Assembly (NCBI GenBank): GCA_035771165.1 | Contig: JAWNZC010000174.1 | Coordinates: 778,501-842,500 of the forward strand | Direction of reading: 5' to 3' | DNA length: 64,000 nucleotides | From: Paragorgia papillata | Lineage: Eukaryota; Cnidaria; Anthozoa; Scleralcyonacea; Coralliidae | Part shown: one piece after another, positions 43,590-53,799 of the stretch | Position numbering within the stretch: position 1 is the first letter of the stretch | Layout: each line of letters starts with the position of its first letter | Made by a program: the position numbers and the translations under genes | Notes under the pieces: model-generated | The model's database searches: none | Seen by the model: only the letters and a program-made list of their open reading frames with translations | What the model was told of the DNA's origin: nothing

Positions 43590-43965
43590 TCTTAAAATGT
43601 ATATATTCTACACTCAAATTTTCCTTCACCCAAAATCCTGAGAACATGCTATGTAATCAAGCGAAATGCCCAATATTACTTATAATATATCCAATTCTCT
43701 CCTGGCATTACCACCTTAATATATATACAGAACTCGCAATCAAGCTCTCAGCAATGCCCTCCATGGCTCAGTGGTCAGAGTATTGCACTAGAATCGCAAG
43801 GTTGTGGGTTCAATTCCTGCCGGAAGGCCTGTGTAGTTGCATTTTTCACAAGTGGTCCTGGTCTGGTCTTAAAATGTATATATTCTACACTCGAATTTTC
43901 CTTCACCCAAAATCCTGAGAACATGGCAACATGCTATGTAAGTGAGTGAAATGCCCAATATTACT
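43590..43965 (+). repeat. Direct repeat of about 90 bp flanking a SINE-like segment
   Basis: TCTTAAAATGTATATATTCT, ACACTCAAATTTTCCTTCAC, CCAAAATCCTGAGAACATG and GAAATGCCCAATATTACT occur at about 43590-43677 and again at 43869-43964, with small differences. Between them is the tRNA-like segment at 43750-43850. Confidence 0.85.
43750..43850 (+). repeat. tRNA-derived SINE
   Basis: CCTCCATGGCTCAGTGGTCA (A box) and GGTTGTGGGTTCAATTCC (B box) are correctly spaced for a pol III type 2 promoter, and GCCGGAAGGC follows. The acceptor stem does not pair cleanly, so a SINE head is preferred over a tRNA gene. Confidence 0.65.
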
Positions 43966-43969
43966 CAGT

Positions 43970-44595
43970 ATGTGCTTGTTGTTTGTCATGAAATTAATGA
44001 CAAGTATATATTTTAAATAACAAGCAACTATATATGGTAAATTTCCCCCACAATCTCAATCTGATCTTAACATTATTAACAAGTGAAAAGGTGGTAAACT
44101 GCCGAGGTTTAGCCTTTTATCAAAGCAAAATTATCATAAATTACATAACATACTATAAACATCAACATACAGTATGGAAATCATGAAAGTGGACGAGTAT
44201 AATCCATAATTGTACCTAAAATACTAAACTGATCAGTTTTGACAGGAAAGAGTTGTGAATAACATCGTCTAGAGTTAGCCAGAATAAAATACAAGAGACA
44301 TGAATTTTGACAACATGCATGAACAAAAAGATAATTTACCGTCATCAAAATGATCCTTGTATTCCTCTCCTTTTGACCACGAGCAGAAACTCATGTTAAC
44401 TCAGGTTATAGGCTTATGCTTCTTTCTTTATTTATAAAACCTTATATTAGCCTCAATTAGAAGTTAGAACTGATGGAATCAGTACTCAGGTTCTTCCCAC
44501 TTTCACTGTAGATAAACTAGCATCGATACTCGATAGGAATGGGTTGTTCCGGATGTTCACAACTTCCGTTCTCGACATTTTTCTCGACTGCTTCC
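43970..44595. other. Spacer with one dispersed repeat copy
   Basis: A copy of the GTCTAGAGTTAGCCAGAATA repeat with GACAGGAAAGAG lies at about 44235-44292. A phrase CTCGACATTTTTCTCGACTG at 44573-44592 matches the minisatellite at 59920-61560. No exon is supported. Confidence 0.45.
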
Positions 44596-44706
44596 ATTCT
44601 CGTCCCCAGAGCCTCTCTCGTGCTGGCGCGCGTTAAAAAGCTCTAGGGGCAATCTCGTCCCCAGAGCCAAACACCTCGCACGCGAGCGGAAAAGAGGCTC
44701 TGGGAC
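44596..44706. repeat. Fragments of M1-like termini
   Basis: CATTCTCGTCCCCAGAGCCT (44600) and CAATCTCGTCCCCAGAGCC (44650) are close to the M1 terminus CAATCTCGTTCCCAGAGCC. GAGGCTCTGGGACCAG lies at 44692. Equivalent ends occur near 55828 and 59010. The fragments cannot be resolved into one complete element. Confidence 0.55.
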
Positions 44707-44935
44707 CAGCATATCCTCCTACCTAGAATTACCAATAATCAGTAAGTGTGAAATCCCTAGAATTACCAATAATCGTTAATTTTAAAAAACTAATTCCCAA
44801 CCCACCACCCCAACCTAACCCTAACCCCCCCGGAAACCCTAAACCTAACAAAAAAAACCGGTGAACCTAAACGAACCTAAATGTTCCTCCTCTCAGACCC
44901 CGACCACAACACCCCTCTAGAATTTTTAGCTTTAT

Positions 44936-47554
44936 GTGTTCCAGTTTAACAGCCCGCATGTGGGACAGAGAATTACCTACAATTACCTTACAGATTCAAT
45001 TGATACTTGCAATCTCGCGATACCCGAATACAACATCGTTTGCAAAAACCGATCTACTGGAGCACATGGTGGCGTCTGCCTATATATCAAAAATTCTATT
45101 CAGTTCACTATTCTAGACCAACTACATTCCCCTGAGTTTGAAGTTCTTTGGGTTAAAATTAGGCCGACTAGACTTCCTCGCGGGTTTCCCTGTATAATTA
45201 CTGGCACACTATATCATCCCCCAAACTCAGATGATAAATTAATGCTGGACTTTTTAGTTAAGTCTCTCACAGCAATCGAAAGCCTTTATCCTGAGTGTGG
45301 AATCCTTCTAGCTGGTGATTTTAACCGACTTAATATTCGTCGTCTCTCAAATCAATTTAGAATGAAGCAGCTTGTTAATCTACCTACAAGAGCCGATCAA
45401 ACACTGGACTTAATCTTGACAAACCTTCATCAGTTCTACGGAAAGAATTCCCTGTCAGTTTTCCCTCCCTTTGGATTATCAGATCACAACGTTGTGGCCC
45501 TAAGTCCAAGCGAAAAGCCTGTGTTTTCCAATGGTAAGAAAATCGTAACCCGAAGAGATACAAGACCTAGTCGCAGACAAGAACTTGGAAGATATTTGAG
45601 CGCGTTTGATTGGGACATTATAAAACACGAAAATAACTGCGAAGGAAAAGACAAGCTGTTTCAAACCATCATCAAAACCGGCATGGATTTAATAATGCCT
45701 CTCAACGAGCATAAACTTCATTGTAACAACCCCCCATGGCTAACAGTAGAATTTAAAAACCTGATTAAACGTCGCCAACGAGCTTTCGCTAATAATGACA
45801 CTACCCTCTACCGATATTACCGCAACCAAGTCAACCGCGAAAGAAAAAGTTTGAGAAGCAAGTATTTTTCACTAAAAGTAAACCACCTCAAACACACCAA
45901 ACCATCTGCCTGGTGGAATGAAGTGAAGCGAATATCCGGCATGCAGCCTACTTCCAATTCAGAAAACCTCCTCTCTCAAATACACACTGACCATGTTGAT
46001 ACAAGAAACCCCTTGTCTGTCGCTAACAAGATAAACGCAGCATTCCTAGAACCCATGCAGGAATACCAGCCACTCACCAATAACCCAGCTTCTGCTGAGT
46101 ACAACCATCCCGATAATGAAGTTTTCGAACTTACTGAACATATAACTTGCAAAGTTCTCCAAAAACTGAATCCCCGCAAAGCATGCGGCCCGGACGAAAT
46201 CCCAAACTGGGTACTAAAGCAATACGCTGAAATCCTATCTGAACCAATTTGTTCTATCCTCAATAGTTCATACAAAGAGCAGAAATTACCACCTGCTTGG
46301 AAATTTGCAAACGTTATCCCCATTCCTAAGACGAAACCTGTTACGGACATAAACAAAAATCTTCGACCAATTTCCTTGACACCTACCATCTCAAAAGTTG
46401 CTGAAGAATTCATTGTTAAGACGTACATCGCACCAGCTGTTCTTAAAGTGATTGACCCCAACCAATACGGTGCCATACCTAAATCCTCCACAATTCAAGC
46501 ACTAATTTCCATGATTCACCAATGGTCACAAGCTACTGATAGCACCGGTGCAGCAGTAAGGATTACCCTGTTTGACTATAGAAAAGCCTTTGATCTCATA
46601 GACCATCATATCCTAGTTAAGAAAATCCAAAGTCTACCGATACCACACAACATCTGTTGTTGGGTTATCGATTTCCTGGAAAACAGATATCAAAGAGTAA
46701 AACTCTCCAACTCTTACTCACAGTGGGAACATGTCCGGTCAGGCGTGCCTCAAGGGACGAAGCTAGGGCCCTGGTTATTTTTACTAATGATCAACGACCT
46801 ACGCGTTGATGACATTCATGGTAACTGGAAATACGTTGATGACACCACAATATCGGAAGTCGTTCCCAAAGGCTCTCACAGTCGTACCCAACAAGCAGCA
46901 TCCTCTGTTGATAACTGGTCACTGCTTAATAAACTGCAGCTAAATCCGGATAAATGTAAAAAACTCCGGATTGATTTTAAGCAGCAAAAGGATCAGTTTG
47001 ACCCAATATCAATCAACAACCATCAACTGCAAGTTGTTGACCATGCAAAGATATTAGGGTTAACAATCTCGGAGACCCTACAGTGGACCCACCATATCAG
47101 CGAGACTGTTAAAAAAGCCAACAAACGGTTGTACTGCCTCACCCAACTAAAACGAGCTGGTGTCCCCATATCCGATATTGTCAACTTTTATTCCACCTGC
47201 ATAAGACCAACACTCGAGTACGGAGCCGAAGTCTTCCACCATTCACTACCAAAATATTTAGAGAACGATCTAGAACAAGTCCAGAAACGATCATTGGCAA
47301 TCATATTTCCAGGAGAAGAATATAACCAAAGATTGAAACTATCAGGCCTGACCTCCTTATACGACCGACGACAAGAACTGTGTAAAAGACTATTTAAATT
47401 GGTTACATTAGATAATACTCATAAACTACATAATCTATTACCTCCTAAGAACGAACCAAAGTACAATTTAAGACACAAGCGTAGTTATACTCTCCCAATA
47501 ATTCATACCAAACGTTTTCAAAACACTTTCATCCCATCGATGTCGAACTGTTAA
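44936..47554 (+). CDS. LINE endonuclease/reverse transcriptase ORF, near intact
   Basis: An 872-codon frame without stops encodes the LINE ORF2 protein. The first 190 residues are an endonuclease/exonuclease/phosphatase domain lacking its N-terminal catalytic residues: GAHGGVCLYIKNS, LLAGDFN and LSDHN are present. The RT follows (NLRPISLTPTISKVAEE, LFDYRKAFDLIDHHIL, SGVPQGTKLGPWLF, catalytic YVDDTT), then the C-terminal region (STCIRPTLEYGAEVFHHSLP). It resembles CR1/L2-superfamily elements. The frame opens at a GTG after an in-frame TAG, so no native start is seen and the 5' end is truncated or frameshifted. RT and the remaining endonuclease motifs look undamaged. Confidence 0.92.
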   Translation: MFQFNSPHVGQRITYNYLTDSIDTCNLAIPEYNIVCKNRSTGAHGGVCLYIKNSIQFTILDQLHSPEFEVLWVKIRPTRLPRGFPCIITGTLYHPPNSDDKLMLDFLVKSLTAIESLYPECGILLAGDFNRLNIRRLSNQFRMKQLVNLPTRADQTLDLILTNLHQFYGKNSLSVFPPFGLSDHNVVALSPSEKPVFSNGKKIVTRRDTRPSRRQELGRYLSAFDWDIIKHENNCEGKDKLFQTIIKTGMDLIMPLNEHKLHCNNPPWLTVEFKNLIKRRQRAFANNDTTLYRYYRNQVNRERKSLRSKYFSLKVNHLKHTKPSAWWNEVKRISGMQPTSNSENLLSQIHTDHVDTRNPLSVANKINAAFLEPMQEYQPLTNNPASAEYNHPDNEVFELTEHITCKVLQKLNPRKACGPDEIPNWVLKQYAEILSEPICSILNSSYKEQKLPPAWKFANVIPIPKTKPVTDINKNLRPISLTPTISKVAEEFIVKTYIAPAVLKVIDPNQYGAIPKSSTIQALISMIHQWSQATDSTGAAVRITLFDYRKAFDLIDHHILVKKIQSLPIPHNICCWVIDFLENRYQRVKLSNSYSQWEHVRSGVPQGTKLGPWLFLLMINDLRVDDIHGNWKYVDDTTISEVVPKGSHSRTQQAASSVDNWSLLNKLQLNPDKCKKLRIDFKQQKDQFDPISINNHQLQVVDHAKILGLTISETLQWTHHISETVKKANKRLYCLTQLKRAGVPISDIVNFYSTCIRPTLEYGAEVFHHSLPKYLENDLEQVQKRSLAIIFPGEEYNQRLKLSGLTSLYDRRQELCKRLFKLVTLDNTHKLHNLLPPKNEPKYNLRHKRSYTLPIIHTKRFQNTFIPSMSNC

Positions 47555-47722
47555 GTTGTACCTGGTTAGCATGTTAATCTTTGTATATACATATTGTAAA
47601 TAGTAGTGCATGTTTTTTTCTCCTATTACCATAGCTTTTGTGATTGTAAAATCTACGCAATTCAGCCTTTTAGGCTGCCATGTAGTTTTATTAAATATCT
47701 ATCTATCTATCTATCTATCTAC
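47555..47722 (+). repeat. LINE 3' UTR and (ATCT)n tail
   Basis: Non-coding tail ending TTAAATATCTATCTATCTAT; the tetranucleotide run 47695-47720 is the element's 3' microsatellite terminus. Confidence 0.85.
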
Positions 47723-47754
47723 CTTACTGATTATTGGTAATTCTAGGTAGGAGG

Positions 47755-48741
47755 ACATGTTGTGGGGCAATCGATTTGAAACTTGACTCTGATTGGCTAA
47801 ACGTTCGACGCCTACTGCGCTGCGCAGATAATTTCACACCCATGCTCCCAGCGCGGTCTTCATGTCTTGCTGTTGTTTTCGTGAGAAGGAGTGAAGTAGA
47901 ATACATGTTTATTTGGGACTAAAATCTGACAAAATGTGCGACAAGAGACAAGAAATACTTTTTTGCCTTTGTAATAGGTTTGGAATTCCGAATTCGTGTT
48001 TCCATCCGAGAAAAAGAACGTTTGGGTATGACAGATAAGGCACCGAACTGGCGAACTGCTCGTGGCGAAATATACAGATTTCACATTCCCGTGCTTGTAT
48101 GTACAAAAATAAATATCATTGGGAGTGATTTCAATAAAGTTTCCGTTGGAATATTGTCATGACTATTTGAATAATAACTTTAATAGATCAATTCATAATT
48201 ATCTGAGTTTACCGGTTTAAAGGTACATGTATATGACTTTATATAATATGTTATGTATCTTCTGATTTTAACAAAAATATATTATTTTATCAATATGACA
48301 CTGTTTATAACTTTTATATGTGTAAAATTACTATTCCTTAATTGGCAGTATTGCCTGGCAGAAGGCATTGCTTTCTTAAAATTATAATGTGATAATCTAT
48401 ATAGTGGTCTAAAGTTAATTAGAAAAGTGTATTATTTTACATGGTTATATCCAAATGGGTTAAGCATTAGTTGCCAAATTACACCGTCCTGTTTTAGACG
48501 GGGACTGCAGAAGATGTTTTTGAGTGTGGAGGCAAGATGCTGTTTGTGGTAGCCTCTCTGGGGGGTATGCGGGCATGCTTGAATTTTTAGACTTCCTGCA
48601 AACCATTTTCAGGCTCATTTGCAGTCTGGGTAGGAATGCACTAATAAAGCACCTAGATATAAACCTTTTTTGTCCTAACTTAAGTGAACAAACATATACT
48701 TGCATCAGTTCAAAGTTTTGTCAGACTGTTTGAGCCTTTTT
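47755..48741. other. Region with no supported gene
   Basis: It begins with a CG-containing stretch (TGGCTAAACGTTCGACGCCT) beside an unmethylated-promoter-like GCGC segment, and has AATAAA hexamers on the plus strand near 48109 and 48135. Short frames on both strands show no domain. An unidentified 5' or 3' exon cannot be excluded. Confidence 0.35.
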
Positions 48742-48994
48742 AATAGGTCATTTTCAAAATCACATGATATGGTTAATACGTATTATTATGCTGGAAGGAC
48801 AAAATGTTTAATATGGCATCAATCTCATTGAGAAAGTGATGTAGGATCAGTTTATCATGCTTTGCCCATACAGCTGTTGTTTACTCAAATCCTGAAGCAT
48901 TTCCCCCCCAATATAGATGGCATTATAAAATGTTGTCCTTCCAGAATAATATATGTATGAACCATACAGTATGTGGTTTTGAAAATGGCCTATT
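48742..48994. mobile_element. Foldback MITE with AATAGGYCATTTTCAAAA termini
   Basis: AATAGGTCATTTTCAAAATC and GCTGGAAGGACAAAATGTTT are mirrored by AAATGTTGTCCTTCCAGAA and GGTTTTGAAAATGGCCTATT. Confidence 0.82.
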
Positions 48995-49633
48995 GGACAT
49001 GTCTAATAGGTATATGGCTGTATATCATGCATATACCTGCATGGTAGTTTCTTTGCTTTCATTTCAATCCCATTGTTATAATATATTAGGTTAAGTCAGT
49101 TAAAAATGTTGTGGGGGGGAAAACGGTTTGTCACCCCTGCATGGGGCACACTTCCACCACCCCTGCTCATGTCATTTAATAATGATACTGACAGATGGTA
49201 TAATTGTAAGGCATTCATTCATGAAGTGAGCAGTCAGTCTTATATTTCGATTTGTATTTCAACACTGCCTACGCAGCACACTACTTTATTTCAGTGATGG
49301 TTACAGGTCAGCTTTTTTTTTTGTTATTGTTTTTTATGGCACCTGGTGGTATAACAGACATGAAACAGAGAGTTAGAGGCCCTCCATCCAATCTATGATC
49401 TCATAATTGTGACAATTCAAATTAATTAGTGGAAATGTATCCCATGAAAATGTTTTTTCACGTGTGTTACTGTGTAAAATTACCAATGCCTGTAATTATA
49501 ATAAACACTAAATGACTTAAAAAAGCTAGTGGTGTGTTGGCATAGTACTGTTACTGTTTGAGTCATTAATATTTCATGGTCCAAGTTCTCATCAGCAGTC
49601 TTTACCACCAAACTAGTAGGTGGTTCCTAGTAG
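48995..49633. other. Spacer with a dispersed repeat fragment
   Basis: ATTTCGATTTGTATTTCAAC followed by ACTGCCTACGCAGCACACTA at 49246-49297 is a short copy of the GCGTAGGCAG family. The remainder shows nothing recognisable. Confidence 0.5.
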
Positions 49634-49902
49634 CAGTGGTGGCACTACAGGTGTGCAAACTGTGCACCGCACTGGGGCCCATCGGCCCATCCAAACCCCA
49701 AACTATTAACAGACTGCACAGGTTGTCACTCAGATTTTACTCAAAAGTGCTCTCAAAATGCAGGAAATTTCAGAGACCCTAAATTCAAAAATTTTCCAGT
49801 GGAGATTCCCCCTGGAACCCCTACATATGTCGTCACTTTGTGGGAGGGGGGCCCAAATTTTTTTCTCACACCGGGGCCCACACCCACATAGTGCTGCCAC
49901 TG
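49634..49902. mobile_element. hAT-like MITE, CAGTGGTGGC termini
   Basis: CAGTGGTGGCACTACAGG and TAGTGCTGCCACTG are the inverted ends. Flanks CCTAGTAG (49626-49633) and CCCAGTAG (49903-49910) agree at 7 of 8 positions. The CAGTGGTGGC end and 8-bp duplication fit hAT elements. Confidence 0.85.
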
Positions 49903-50299
49903 CCCAGTAGTTCTGTGTTGGGTCACCGATAGTATTGTGGCAATGATTTATAGTTGAGTCTAATAACCTAGTATTATGTGTACTCTACTGTTAAAATGTT
50001 CAGTCAGTTTTATTAACAGATACAACACTTTGGTCAAATATACTTTCATATCTTTAAGATTTGTCTTTATGTCTTACAAACATTGTGAACTACACTGAAT
50101 ATATAAGCGTGAACTCTGTCAGCAGAAATCTTAAGGACTCACTCTGTCCATTGTAGATACATATCCATCTTAGAGAAAATCTATTTTGTTTACATACACT
50201 GTATAATATGTTATCCTTTCTCTCAAAATTCTAAATTTCTTGTTATACTAGAAACAACTCTGCAATGTTCCACACATCGAGCTATTATAGTCTAATAAT

Positions 50300-51420
50300 A
50301 ATATACTGTTGGATGATGTCACACGTCAAATGTCTTAATGTCATCATCCATCTGTTCCAAGTATGCACCATAACATCCATTCCATTGTACCATACACTAA
50401 TGTCTTTGGTGCATTTATTTTCTTCTGTCTAAGTTCATCAGCAACAAACGTTAGGATCTGGTGTGGCTTAATTGTCTTCTCCTGTGTTTGGCCAACTTGA
50501 CACAGCAAAATATATACAGTATTTCACTGCTCTGGGTTTACTTCAATAATGTTTGCATTGATAATTAGTAAGCCCTAAAGACTCACACTCTCCTTTTCTC
50601 TGGTTTGGGTTGCTGTTGCAGTTAAAGCCAATTTAGATGAATCAGGAAATCTTGTAGTAAGCATGGCCCAGTTTCCCATAAGCATGGTGAAAATCTTTCC
50701 TAAAAGACCAAAATAATATACATGTAAATACACATCAAATCAAATGAGTTTAAATAAACAAATATATACTAAAATTAGAACCATACATATATTTTGGCTT
50801 GGTTTTAATTTATATTATTTTAGAAAACTAATAAATTTTAATTGTATGTCAGCAAGCGGATAATATAACTTATTGGATTCATCTAAGCCCAACATGGCAA
50901 CATATTTAAGTCAAAAATTCAATATTGGGCAAGATCGCAGGTCGAGCCTGTTAATATTAAAATTTGAGACTTAAATATTTTCCATATCAGGTGAATCCAA
51001 TAGGTATTCTTATTATATCCAACAAATAATTGTGCAATTCGGGTAAATACCATATACCTTGTCCCTGTCCAAAGGTTGCTGCCCAAATTATATCATCCTA
51101 AAATATTGGGCTGGGATGTGATGCTAATGTAGACATTTGATTGGATGATTAATTGCGAGGGTTAGGTACAATAAATTATTTGATCATTATGCATGGTATC
51201 TCACACTGGAATTAACTATGAACTGAACTTTGGACCAGATTTAAAATGCCAATTATGCACAACACCTACTACCAGGCCAGACAATTAACTCACTTTAACA
51301 TATCTAACCACACTACCACGGTAATTCAAAAACAAGCATTTATGAGAAAAGCATACCTTCATATTGTCGACAAATACTTCTGGATGGGCAAAAATTAGTT
51401 GAGACTTCAACAGCAGATCA
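50300..51420 (-). pseudogene. RecQ-like helicase remnant
   Basis: Minus-strand pieces in the correct order: KSQLIFAHPEVFVDNMK (51420-51357), LVVGVVHNWHFKSGPKF (about 51282-51226), then 50699-50340 with FPDSSKLALTATATQTREKE, INANIIEVNPEQ and ELRQKKINAPKTLVYGTMEW. These match the HPE, DEAH-box, LALTATAT and P-x-T-L-V-Y motifs of the RecQ-like helicases that are common in cnidarian genomes. The motif II equivalent reads GVVH rather than DE[AC]H, a 1-nt frameshift lies in AYGKLG/AMLTTRF, and in-frame stops occur after TREKESVSL and NPEQ. It is a dead copy. A hAT-like MITE lies just upstream at 51431. Confidence 0.72.
50869..51005. repeat. Imperfect foldback within the helicase remnant
   Basis: TTATTGGATTCATCTAAGC is mirrored by CAGGTGAATCCAATAGG; AATTCAATATTGGGC and TTAATATTAAAATTTGAG occupy the centre. 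Probably an inserted MITE. Confidence 0.6.
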
Positions 51421-51430
51421 TACGCAGTGG

Positions 51431-51820
51431 CCAGACAGACAGGCCCGGCCCGCCAGACTGTATATTTGGTCCGCGCGGGGAACGCGTTCCCCGCGCAATT
51501 TGTTCGTGATTAAAATCCGCCCGCGCAAAATTTAGTGCGATCACTCAATCCGCGATTTATACTGAGAAATTAACAATTTTGACAAGATATGCTGTTAATA
51601 CACATAGTTTAGTCCGGATTTCACTCAAAATGCTCTTAGAATGCCGGAAATCCCATCTCCAAGTAAGACAATAGAATTCAAAAAATTACGGGTCACATGC
51701 TTCTGGGGCCACTTAGATGGACGTGCCTGACGACCCGTGCGTATATATACTCCGCCGCCCGCGCAGAAATTGTATTATTATTTAACGTTCCCCGCGCAGA
51801 AAAAAAACTTTACAGTCTGG
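51431..51820. mobile_element. hAT-like MITE with CCAGAC termini, 8-bp TSD
   Basis: Perfect duplications CGCAGTGG at 51423-51430 and 51821-51828. The right end reads CGTTCCCCGCGCAG...ACTTTACAGTCTGG. The left end reads CCAGAC, a 22-bp insertion-like stretch, then CCAGACTGTATATTTGG, so its terminus has been partly duplicated. The related element at 57545-57849 has termini CCAGATTGTAAAGTTTG. Confidence 0.85.
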
Positions 51821-52405
51821 CGCAGTGGTATCACCATATTATTAAAGGAACACCTGCGTTGACTCTCCCCTTTCAGAAAATTGTACACGAAAGGCAATAG
51901 GATAGTTGAAAAATTAAAGGATTTAGCAAAGCAAGTTGGCTGCAAGCACATCTTGGGAATACAAATACAAAATTTGTATTATGCCAGTTCACGTACTGAA
52001 TATCGTCCTCTGCTGAGGCTTCATTTTTAAGCCGCTTTTCCCAATTTTTTCCACAGAAAAATCAATGGCGGCATCTAGCGAGCAATTGTCGTGTCCTCTA
52101 CCGTCTGTCATAATGAATTAAAGTAATATTTTCGCCAATATTCTGAAAACCTAAGTAAGAAATAGACTTTTCCAAAAGAGAATATTTCAACCGCGTATAC
52201 AGATTCTAGAGAGCCTAGGTACGAAATAACTACTGCGCAGGTCACGGGACACCCAATTTTTGGGTGTTTGAAATCGATTTGCCCAGAGCATAGTCCCTGG
52301 AATTAAAGTGTCTGGAAACGCGGCGTACTTCAAAGGAAAAACACGGCAAGCTTTGCCCATATTGAGGTAAGCGTATCACGTGACATGAAGGGGCACGGTC
52401 AAGGC

Positions 52406-53434
52406 CAACCTCGTACCCAGGGCCCTCTCTGCTTTCAAAATGGCGCGAGGAGAAGACCCTGGCAAAGGCTGGTCACGTGACACCAATAATTTTGGAATAA
52501 TTTTGATGATGACTCAACTGTACCGGGGGGCGCGGTACATCACTGATAAACAGAGTATAGTTGGCTTGCGTATATAAAACTATTCAGCGAACTATTTAGG
52601 CACTCAAGAATAACCAAATCGCACAAATAACAAGACATTCTCTTAACAAGTTTATCGAATCAGTTAATGACCGTGTTTAGTAATAATAAGAAGCGTCTAC
52701 ACTACAACATATTTGCTTTATTATGCAAGCAATAAGTGTTTATTAATATTTCGGTTTCTGGACTTTCCGAATCTAATTTAAAAAGTTTAGAAATATACAA
52801 AGTCAAAGTCTTCAGTGCTGATCTATATAAATGTTCGTCGATCGAAGAATTGTTGTTGATCGTATATTTGTATTAAAGTACAAGTACAACCTCAAAGTCA
52901 ACGAGGACAGCAGATTCGATTCGAATATGCCGTTTGAGTATAAATCGACAGATACAACAATTAAATTTCCACAAATCCAAAACGTGTGGACAAGAAACAT
53001 AAATGTGCTATACTGGACGGTAAATATACTTCCAAAAATCAACAGCATTCGAATATTTTTAGTGTATGTATCAGTACCTGTAACCGCAGACTCGCAGAGC
53101 GGGTTTCTGTTTATCAGTTTATAATCGTTCGTCGCCTTCGGCTTCATTTCTGGCGATTGACGGCAACAAATATGAATTATCCAGCAAATGTCGTAAATTT
53201 TGAAATATATCTATTAAATTTACCGCTCGAATTTAACGTTACCGGACTTGCAACAACCTTGACGTTTATAAGAACCGAATCAACCGCTCCCCCCAGGACG
53301 GGCGAAGCTCAAATTATCCACGTGACCAAATACTCCAAGAATCTTGGAGTATTTTGGAATCACGTGACCAGCCTTTGCCAGGGTCTTCTCCTCGGGCCAT
53401 TTTGAAAACAGAGAGGGCCCTGGGTACGAGGTTG
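52406..53434. mobile_element. DNA transposon family M5, 9-bp TSD
   Basis: Termini CAACCTCGTACCCAGGGCCC with perfect duplications GGTCAAGGC (52397-52405, 53435-53443). The subterminal parts are also inverted (AGACCCTGGCAAAGGCTGG; GTCACGTGA). The interior contains a plus-strand frame, 52831-53124 (97 codons, MFVDRRIVVDRIFVLKYKYN...), whose protein resembles nothing I recognise. The terminus is similar to that of M1 (CAATCTCGTTCCCAGAGCCC). Confidence 0.88.
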
Positions 53435-53450
53435 GGTCAAGGCTATCAAT

Positions 53451-53790
53451 ATGGCGACAGAACAAGGCGCGAGCGCTTTCCAAGTGAAATATTGACGATG
53501 ATGAGTTTGATTTTGGAGATGATACCTTAGCGATAAATTTAAATTTACTGGAGATGGATGCGGCGGAGATTGAAGCTCAAACGGAGACTATTGTCAGCGC
53601 TGTAAGTGTTTTATCGATGTTTATAATACGATAAGTAGCTGCTCTCAGGACATTAGGAACACCGAAGGCTGAAATGGTTCTTTGTATTTTCAGATGCAGG
53701 AACCCCCAAGTGTTTTTTGTGTGTTATGTGCATCAAAACATGAAATCGAAAGATGGTTTGACCTTACATGTTCGAAGGAACCACAGTTAG
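53451..53790 (+). pseudogene. Two exon-like segments of an acidic protein, left end of the THAP element
   Basis: Segment 1 begins MATEQGASAFQVKY (53451) and, after a 1-nt frame change, continues DDDEFDFGDDTLAINLNLLE to IVSA, ending at a consensus donor (GCT|GTAAGTG, about 53600). Segment 2 follows an acceptor TTTTCAG at 53694 and reads MQEPPSVFCVLCASKHEIER then WFDLTCSKEPQLA before TAG. Phases agree. It has a CxxC pair. The protein is unknown to me; the frame change and early stop suggest a broken gene. Confidence 0.5.
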
Positions 53791-53799
53791 CTTAGTAAA

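Larger units (their letters stand above)
44715..47754. repeat. 32-bp perfect inverted repeat flanking the LINE
   Basis: CCTCCTACCTAGAATTACCA ATAATCAGTAAG (44715-44746) has its exact reverse complement at 47723-47754, immediately after the LINE tail. LINEs make direct, not inverted, duplications, so the LINE probably inserted near the centre of a pre-existing foldback. Confidence 0.85.

Noticed and set aside
43750..43850. Functional tRNA gene
   Set aside because: A and B boxes are good but the acceptor and anticodon stems do not pair cleanly; a tRNA-derived SINE fits better. The same holds for 34610-34720 and 36120-36205.
44813..44850. Telomere-like CCTAACCCTAACC text
   Set aside because: Only two adjacent units with mismatched neighbours, inside the leader of a LINE; not a telomeric tract.
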